Shown piece after piece: positions 7,506-11,657 of a stretch of DNA of 11,657 bases. The stretch spans positions 1-11,657 of the forward strand of contig DBAW01000084.1 of assembly GCA_002291855.1 (NCBI GenBank). Reading direction: 5' to 3'. This DNA is from Sphingomonas sp. UBA1000. GTDB lineage: Bacteria; Pseudomonadota; Alphaproteobacteria; Sphingomonadales; Sphingomonadaceae. The notes under the pieces are model-generated. The model was not told where the DNA came from and searched no databases. It saw only the letters and a program-made list of their open reading frames with translations. The position numbers and the translations under genes were made by a program. Every line of letters starts with the position of its first letter. Position 1 is the stretch's first letter.

Positions 7506-8182
7506 GGGGCGGCGGCCGGCAGCGGGTCAGGACCGCGCGCAACCGCACCGCCGCGTCGACGCGCTGGCTGGAGCGGCAGCTCAACGATCCCTATGTGCGC
7601 CGCGCCAAGGCGGAGGGCTATCGCAGCCGTGCAGCCTATAAGCTGCTGGAGCTGGACGAGAAATTCGGCCTGCTCAAAGGCGCGCGGCGGATCGTCGATC
7701 TGGGCGTGGCGCCGGGCGGCTGGGCGCAGGTGGCGCGCAAGCGTGTGCCGGCGGCCAATGTGGTCGGGATCGATCTGCTGCCGACCGATCCGATCGACGG
7801 CGTCACCCTGTTCCAGATGGATTTCACCGCCGAGGATGCGCCCGAACGGCTGCGCGACGCGCTCGGCGGGCCGGCCGATCTCGTCATGTCGGACATGGCG
7901 GCGAACACCGTCGGCCATGCCCAGACCGATCATCTGCGGACGATGGCGCTGGTCGAGGCGGCGGCCTGGTTCGCGATCGAAACGCTGCGCCCCGGCGGCG
8001 GCTTCATCGCCAAGGTGCTGGCCGGCGGGGCCGACAATGATCTGGTCGCGCTGCTGAAACGGGAATTCACGACCGTGAAGCACGCCAAGCCCCCGGCGAG
8101 CCGCAAGGAATCCTCCGAATGGTATGTGATCGCCCAGGGCTTCAAGGGCCGGGCGGACGACGCGCCGCCGGCAGACGGCTGA
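7502..8182 (+). CDS. rlmE: 23S rRNA (uridine-2552) 2'-O-methyltransferase
   Basis: RlmE (RrmJ/FtsJ) methylates U2552 in the A loop of 23S rRNA during large-subunit assembly. The 226 residues include the RNA-binding opening YVRRAKAEGYRSRAAYKL, SAM motif I DLGVAPGGW (66-74), the acidic GIDLLP (89-94), and the catalytic K-D-K-E set. Those four are K47 (RAAYKL), D131 (MSDMAANT), K171 (FIAKVL) and E206 (SSEWYVIAQG). The N-terminal ~25 residues are basic and somewhat longer than in E. coli (209 residues). The start ATG at 7502 overlaps the ppx stop as ATGA, so the pair should be translationally coupled. The ppx-rlmE pairing is common in alphaproteobacteria from memory. The next gene follows after 40 bp. 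Confidence 0.96.
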   Translation: MRGGGRQRVRTARNRTAASTRWLERQLNDPYVRRAKAEGYRSRAAYKLLELDEKFGLLKGARRIVDLGVAPGGWAQVARKRVPAANVVGIDLLPTDPIDGVTLFQMDFTAEDAPERLRDALGGPADLVMSDMAANTVGHAQTDHLRTMALVEAAAWFAIETLRPGGGFIAKVLAGGADNDLVALLKREFTTVKHAKPPASRKESSEWYVIAQGFKGRADDAPPADG

Positions 8183-8222
8183 CCGGGGCGGGCAGGATAG
8201 CTGACGGGACAGGCGGGGCGCG

Positions 8223-8609
8223 ATGACGGCTGGTGCAGGGCACGACACGGATCATGCGACACCTAATCTGCCGTCGCGCGACTTTGATGCCACCGCGCAT
8301 TTCTATGCCCGGCTGGGGTTTGCCGAAAGCTATCGCGACGCGGGCTGGATGATCCTTGAGCGCGGCGGCCTGACGCTGGAGTTTTTTCCCCATCCAGAGC
8401 TTGATCCGGCAACCAGCGCCTTTGGCTGCTGCCTGCGCGTCGCCGATGCGGCTGGCCTGTTCGACACCCTTGTTGCAGCCGGAATCGCTGAGAAAACAAC
8501 GGGATGGCCGCGCGTGCATCGCCCGACGCGCCAGGACTGGGGCGGGCTGGTCGGCGCGCTGATCGATCTCGACGGATCACTACTGCGCATCATTCAGGAA
8601 GACGCCTGA
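8223..8609 (+). CDS. ble: Bleomycin resistance protein, VOC/glyoxalase fold (Tn5 Ble / BLMT type)
   Basis: This 128-residue cytoplasmic protein should bind and sequester bleomycin-type glycopeptides as a dimer. The sequence ATPNLPSRDFDATAHFYARL (12-31), RDAGWMILERGGLTLEFF (38-55), FGCCLRV (67-73), TTGWPRVH (92-99) and LIDLDGSLLRIIQ (113-125) follows the Tn5-encoded Ble protein closely from memory, including family hallmarks PNLPSRDF and GWMIL. Length is usual (about 120-130). The ATG at 8223 follows a G-rich stretch, GGACAGGCGGGGCGCG. Base composition is a little less GC-rich than in ppx and rlmE. It lies 40 bp after rlmE, so it could be cotranscribed. No transposon parts adjoin it. True drug resistance is not established; it may serve another small-molecule binding role. 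Confidence 0.88.
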   Translation: MTAGAGHDTDHATPNLPSRDFDATAHFYARLGFAESYRDAGWMILERGGLTLEFFPHPELDPATSAFGCCLRVADAAGLFDTLVAAGIAEKTTGWPRVHRPTRQDWGGLVGALIDLDGSLLRIIQEDA

Positions 8610-8710
8610 GGCGGCCATCGGCGGCACGAGTAAAGTGCGCATGCCCGGGAAACTCTCGCTACCCCTCGAACAGACGTGCTGGCGCGCGCCTCTGATTTGC
8701 CGGCTTTTCC

Positions 8711-8750
8711 GAGCCGCCGGATGGCTCTGATCGGCGCAAAAGCTATCCGG
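8711..8750. repeat. Inverted-repeat cluster between convergent genes
   Basis: CCGGATGGCT (8717-8726) is the inverse of AGCTATCCGG (8741-8750) with one mismatch, and GAGCC/GGCTC (8711-8715, 8723-8727) forms an overlapping smaller stem. The right arm contains the stop codon of the SRPBCC gene. There is no T-run, so it may be a bidirectional, non-classical terminator or an end of an inserted segment. The rest of 8610-8742 holds no gene that I can see. Confidence 0.35.
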
Positions 8751-9720
8751 AGCCGTTTGCTGACTCAGCGCGGTCCTTGATGATTGCTAGAACGTTGCTT
8801 TCAATATCGCCCAGCAGGATTTCACCCCATAATTGGGCATAAAGATTGACATGAGTCTTGGCGATATAGACGGTCCGCAGCGTGAGCCGGGTGGTACCGT
8901 CGTGCAACGGCGTCAGCGTGTAATCGCCCCTATCAATCTTCAGGAACTGTCCGTCGGGTGAGATGTGCCTGTCGGTATAGTTCTGAAGTGAGTTGTTGCG
9001 AAATGCAAAGGACCAGCCGAGCCGTCGGCCGGGCTGCCAATCGGTGATCCTCTCTTCGAAATTGATGTGATCGCCCCAAAAGGCTGTGCGCACAGCGCCC
9101 ACACCGTGCCCGCGCATCATGGTCGCCCGTGGCCGCGGGATACCGACAATGTTCTGCGTGAAATTCCACTGGCCCTCATCGGGTCTAATGTGCGTATTGG
9201 CCAGCGTGTAGGGCCATATTTGAGCCGGCGAGGCGTTAATCACAATGGATCGCGTGAGCGTCACCTGCTTTTCGGTGATCGGAATCTGACTTTCCAAGCT
9301 GCCGAACATCAGCGGCAAGAACAGCAATGATGCGTGGAACCGTGCGGGATCCGTCCGCCCGTTCCGCACGCGCCGCAAGATGAAGGCACCGGCATAGCCA
9401 GCGCACAGCCATATCGGGGCCACCATGATAACGCAAATGACCCCTTCGCGTAGGAATACCACCGAGCCGGCGATTACAAGCGCCACCAATATCAACGGAA
9501 CAGACCAGTAAAATGATAAGGGCTTGTCGCCCAATGGATCGCCCACATAGCAAATGAGCGCGCAGAGATAGGCCGGCAACACAGCAAGAAACCAGAAGCT
9601 GGCAAAGGCCGCGGTCCCGTCTTTCAAATCAGTGATAAGCACGTAAGCGCTGAGCGCGATGAACAGGGCGACGGTCATGCCGGCAATGACACGCCCGCGG
9701 AGCAAATCAGGCCTGTTCAT
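8743..9720 (-). CDS. Membrane protein with C-terminal SRPBCC (START-like) domain
   Basis: A 325-residue protein whose N-terminal half has four clear membrane helices (about 11-30, 38-58, 70-90, 92-114) and perhaps a fifth (128-141). Residues from about 152 to 318 look like an SRPBCC fold: the opening TLTRSIVINASPAQIWPYT is the usual first strand and helix, DWQPGRRLGWSFAF and GDYTLTPLHDGTTRLTLRT are typical later strands, and a long C-terminal helix follows. Such domains bind hydrophobic ligands; ligand and role here are unknown. The start at 9720 has AAGGGTGG just upstream; an ATG 14 codons further up is less likely. GC content is near 48% in 8761-8880, against about 80% in 6661-6720 (hand counts), which suggests acquisition by transfer. 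The codons are correspondingly AT-richer than those of its neighbours. It converges on ble. Confidence 0.82.
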   Translation of the reverse strand: MNRPDLLRGRVIAGMTVALFIALSAYVLITDLKDGTAAFASFWFLAVLPAYLCALICYVGDPLGDKPLSFYWSVPLILVALVIAGSVVFLREGVICVIMVAPIWLCAGYAGAFILRRVRNGRTDPARFHASLLFLPLMFGSLESQIPITEKQVTLTRSIVINASPAQIWPYTLANTHIRPDEGQWNFTQNIVGIPRPRATMMRGHGVGAVRTAFWGDHINFEERITDWQPGRRLGWSFAFRNNSLQNYTDRHISPDGQFLKIDRGDYTLTPLHDGTTRLTLRTVYIAKTHVNLYAQLWGEILLGDIESNVLAIIKDRAESANGSG

Positions 9721-9809
9721 CACACCACCCTTCCGACAATCCCAGTGCCCAACACCCAGCACCTATCGTGCCAGCCGAACAGTCGGGCGCGATTGCGCGC
9801 GACGTTGCG

Positions 9810-9838
9810 ACAGTATGGATCAAACATTTTTTCCACAA
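9810..9838 (-). promoter_or_regulatory. Weak candidate promoter of the SRPBCC membrane gene
   Basis: On the minus strand TTGTGG (9838-9833) and TACTGT (9815-9810) are 17 bases apart, each 3 of 6 consensus, in the most AT-rich patch upstream of the gene. A start site about 85 bases before the ATG would result. This is the only plausible pair I see in 9721-9860. Confidence 0.22.
9829..9837 (+). promoter_or_regulatory. Second DnaA-box-like 9-mer
   Basis: TTTTCCACA is the same 9-mer as the one upstream of dnaN. It sits in the AT-rich leader of the SRPBCC gene and overlaps its candidate -35. A single site in an AT-rich patch may be chance. Confidence 0.22.
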
Positions 9839-9952
9839 TCAGACCGTCGCATGCCAAACACATGGTTTAACGCGCCGGCCCCGTGACATCGCGGCGCCAG
9901 ACTTCGTCAAGCCCGTCATCCAGCACGGCGCGAAGGCGATCAGATTGCAGCC

Positions 9953-9999
9953 GGAGCATTTTCGAGCCGCCGGGCGAACAGGCCCGTCGACGATGCTCC
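9953..9999 (-). terminator. Large nested hairpin downstream of the DsbA-like gene
   Basis: GGAGCAT (9953-9959) pairs with ATGCTCC (9993-9999), TCGA (9962-9965) with TCGA (9987-9990), and CGGGC (9971-9975) with GCCCG (9982-9986), around a 6-base loop with a 5-base bulge. The 16 pairs nest in correct order, 11 bases past the stop of the DsbA-like gene. No T-run follows, so it is either a non-classical terminator, a 3' stabiliser of the operon mRNA, or a mobile repeat. The remainder of the gene-free stretch 9721-10010 shows only the weak promoter and box noted separately. Confidence 0.45.
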
Positions 10000-10010
10000 A
10001 AAAGCAGAAC

Positions 10011-10739
10011 TCAGCCCGGTCTGGCCGCCGGTTGCGTGCGGGCGGCGCGCGCGTCGGTGATGGCTTTCTTGAGTGCCGCATAGCCGACCGCGCCCGACAG
10101 CGTCTGGTCGCCGACCACCCAGGCCGGGGTGCCGGTGACGCCGAGGCTGCGGGCCAGTTCGATGTTGCGCGACAGCTCCGCCGTGACCGCCGGGGTCGCG
10201 CCGACGTGGGCGAGATCGGCGGCATCAAGCCCCGCCGCGCGCGCCGCCGCCGCGATCGTGGCGCTGTCGGGCCGGCCGGCGGCATAGAGCGCGTCATGGA
10301 AGCGCGCATAACGGCCGCGCACCGCAGCCCCCAGGCTGGCACGCGCGCCGGCCTCGCTGCCGGGGCTGAGGATCGGCAGCTCGCGGAACACGACCCGCAG
10401 CTTCGGGTCCTCGCGCACCAGCCGCTGGATCACCGGCAGGCTGGCGCGGCAGAAGCCACAGGCATAATCGAAGAATTGGACCAGCGTGACATCGGGCCGC
10501 TCCGCGCCGATCCACGCCCCTGCAAACGGGGCCTCGAGCGCGCGGCGATTGCCCGCGATCCGCCCCGCTGCCTCCTTGGCGCGCAGCCGCTCCATCGCCT
10601 CGGGAATCACCTCGGGATGGGCGAGCAGATAGTCGCGCACCGCCTCGCCGCCCTGCGCCGGCAGGATCAGGCTGGTGGCCAGCGCCGTCACCGCGGACGA
10701 GGCAAGGGCGATCCCGGCATAAAGCGGCCAGCGGCTCAT
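10011..10739 (-). CDS. Membrane-anchored DsbA/ScsC-like thiol-disulfide oxidoreductase
   Basis: A 242-residue periplasmic thioredoxin-fold protein that would form, break or shuffle disulfides. Residues 6-27 are a hydrophobic signal or anchor. Residues 32-58 (GEAVRDYLLAHPEVIPEAME and on) match the helical N-terminal segment seen in ScsC/DsbA-type proteins. The active site is C94-G-F-C97 within FFDYACGFCRASLPV. A DsbA-type helical insertion follows, and the cis-proline loop is GVTGTPAWVVG (T204-P205). The ATG overlaps the stop of the upstream M48 gene as ATGA, which fixes the start and implies translational coupling. The CGFC dipeptide differs from the DsbA CPHC, so redox strength may differ. 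It could be an oxidase or an isomerase/reductase; the partner membrane protein is not in this window. Confidence 0.9.
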   Translation of the reverse strand: MSRWPLYAGIALASSAVTALATSLILPAQGGEAVRDYLLAHPEVIPEAMERLRAKEAAGRIAGNRRALEAPFAGAWIGAERPDVTLVQFFDYACGFCRASLPVIQRLVREDPKLRVVFRELPILSPGSEAGARASLGAAVRGRYARFHDALYAAGRPDSATIAAAARAAGLDAADLAHVGATPAVTAELSRNIELARSLGVTGTPAWVVGDQTLSGAVGYAALKKAITDARAARTQPAARPG

Positions 10740-11657
10740 CGGCGGCGTTTCTCCTGTTCGGCGGCGGTGCGCGCCACCATTTCAATGTCCTGCGCGCGCA
10801 GATAATCGGGCGAGCCTTGCGGAATCCCTGCCAGGGCGGTGCGTGCGCTCATCAGCGCCAGGCGCGGCTGGCCCTCCAGATTGAAGCGTTCGGCACTGGC
10901 GAGCGCGGCGCGCGCGACATCGCCGCGCTGGCCGTAGATCACGCCCAGCTGATACCAGGCAAAGGGATTGTCCTTGTCCTTGGCCAGCGCCGCGCGCAGC
11001 ACCCGTTCGGCCTCGGGATGGTTGCGGTCATCCTCGGTCGCGACCAGCGCATGGCCGAACATCGACGCGATGAGCGGGTTGAACTGGGTCAGCTGCACCG
11101 CCTCGCGCAACGCCGGCAGCGCCTCGCGCGGGCGGCCCGATTCGAGCAACACCTGCCCCTTCAGCTCAAGGAAATAGGGATCGTGCGGCGCGGTGGCGAG
11201 CAGCGCGTCGATCTCCGCCAGCGCCTGATCAGGATAGGCGGTGCGATGCCAGGCATAAGCGCGCGCGTAGCGGGCGGGGATGCTGCGGTCGGTCTCGGGA
11301 TATTCGCGCAGCACCTGGGGCGGATCGAGCGCATAGCCCTTGAGCTTGGCCTTGATGCGCTGGAACCGCGCCTCGATCGCCGGGTCGGTCGGCGTATCCC
11401 AGGCCGGCGCCCCCTGGAGCACATCGGTCAGCACGGTCACGCGCTCGCGGCTGAGCGGATGGGTGCGATCATAGCTGTCGGTCGCCCGGATGCCGAGGCG
11501 ATATTCCTGATTCTGCAGCTTTTTGAAGAAATCGATCAGCCCGCGCCCGCTAATCCCGGCGGCATTCAGATAGCGCGCGGCAGCGGCATCGGCGCTCGAT
11601 TCCTGCGTGCGGGTAAAGGCAAGGAACTTGCCCATCGCCGCCTGCTGGCCGGCGGCG
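10736..11657 (-). CDS. M48 metalloprotease with TPR domain (BepA-like), 5' end cut by window
   Basis: This is the C-terminal 306 residues of a periplasmic zinc protease/chaperone; the frame is open to the right edge, so the HExxH motif and signal peptide lie outside. The segment AAMGKFLAFTRTQESSADAA carries ESSAD, the M48 third zinc ligand region (E at visible residue 19). HPLSRERVTVL follows, as in Oma1/BepA-like proteases. From about visible residue 125 to the end are TPR-like helices, for example YARAYAWHRTAYPDQALAEI, PYFLELKGQVLLESGRPREA and FAWYQLGVIYGQRGDVARA. The arrangement protease-then-TPR is that of E. coli BepA (YfgC), which degrades or matures the outer membrane protein LptD. It is coupled by a 4-base overlap to the DsbA-like gene. 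The methionine at 11635 is internal, not the start. Confidence 0.9.
   Translation of the reverse strand, partial: AAGQQAAMGKFLAFTRTQESSADAAAARYLNAAGISGRGLIDFFKKLQNQEYRLGIRATDSYDRTHPLSRERVTVLTDVLQGAPAWDTPTDPAIEARFQRIKAKLKGYALDPPQVLREYPETDRSIPARYARAYAWHRTAYPDQALAEIDALLATAPHDPYFLELKGQVLLESGRPREALPALREAVQLTQFNPLIASMFGHALVATEDDRNHPEAERVLRAALAKDKDNPFAWYQLGVIYGQRGDVARAALASAERFNLEGQPRLALMSARTALAGIPQGSPDYLRAQDIEMVARTAAEQEKRRR

Noticed and set aside
9867..9959. A 30-codon minus-strand frame (starting MLRLQSDRLRAVLDDG) in the gene-free stretch
   Set aside because: The peptide looks protein-like and helical, but there is no convincing ribosome binding site, it starts within the large hairpin, and it has no family I recognise. 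It could be a gene remnant.
8183..10010. A composite transposon carrying ble and the SRPBCC gene
   Set aside because: No transposase, terminal inverted repeats or target-site duplication can be seen; the inverted repeats at 8711-8750 lie between the two genes, not around them.
9768..10805. A 345-codon plus-strand open frame opposite the DsbA-like gene
   Set aside because: Low-complexity Arg/Ala composition; the minus strand has CGFC and cis-Pro motifs.

Overview
This window looks like a chromosomal segment of a GC-rich alphaproteobacterium, most likely a member of the Sphingomonadales. Supporting signs are very GC-rich codon use in most genes, an alphaproteobacterial-type RecF and DnaN, the coupled ppx/gppA-rlmE pair typical of that class, and a short exported protein whose sequence pattern I recall from sphingomonads. 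The assignment to order is inference. I see no tRNA, rRNA, CRISPR array, transposase or integrase.

Layout from left to right. (1) Positions 1-1377 (+) hold the 3' part of a Baeyer-Villiger monooxygenase very similar to EthA. Its 3' end converges on (2) two tandem minus-strand genes (1385-1852 and 1932-2471) for small exported glycine-zipper proteins. Their C-terminal modules are nearly identical but their N-terminal halves are unrelated. (3) recF (2584-3675, -) and dnaN (4335-5444, -) keep the classical dnaN-recF order, but an exported protein of unknown function (3784-4299, +) lies between them on the opposite strand. (4) Upstream of dnaN is a strong intrinsic terminator with an adjacent DnaA-box-like 9-mer. 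It closes the transcript of an 8-strand-sized outer membrane beta-barrel protein (5619-6197, -). (5) A divergent control region of about 260 bp (6198-6458) contains a palindrome over a putative barrel-gene promoter and a candidate promoter for ppx. (6) ppx/gppA (6459-7505, +) and rlmE (7502-8182, +) overlap by ATGA. They are followed by a bleomycin-resistance-type gene (8223-8609, +). (7) A clearly lower-GC gene (8743-9720, -) encodes a membrane protein with a C-terminal START-like (SRPBCC) domain. It is followed by a gene-free stretch of about 290 bp holding a large nested hairpin. (8) A minus-strand operon closes the window: an M48 metalloprotease/TPR protein truncated by the right edge (10736-11657), coupled by ATGA to a membrane-anchored DsbA/ScsC-like thioredoxin-fold protein (10011-10739).

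Most of the content is housekeeping: the replication clamp, recombination mediator loader, 23S rRNA methylation, polyphosphate/(p)ppGpp metabolism and envelope quality control. The more accessory parts are the glycine-zipper pair, the antisense gene inside the dnaN-recF pair, and the 8183-10010 block with the bleomycin-type and low-GC membrane genes. I did not find a convincing new multi-gene defence or biosynthetic system. The best leads for novelty are the domain-duplicated glycine-zipper pair, the coupled M48-DsbA operon, and the structured control elements.
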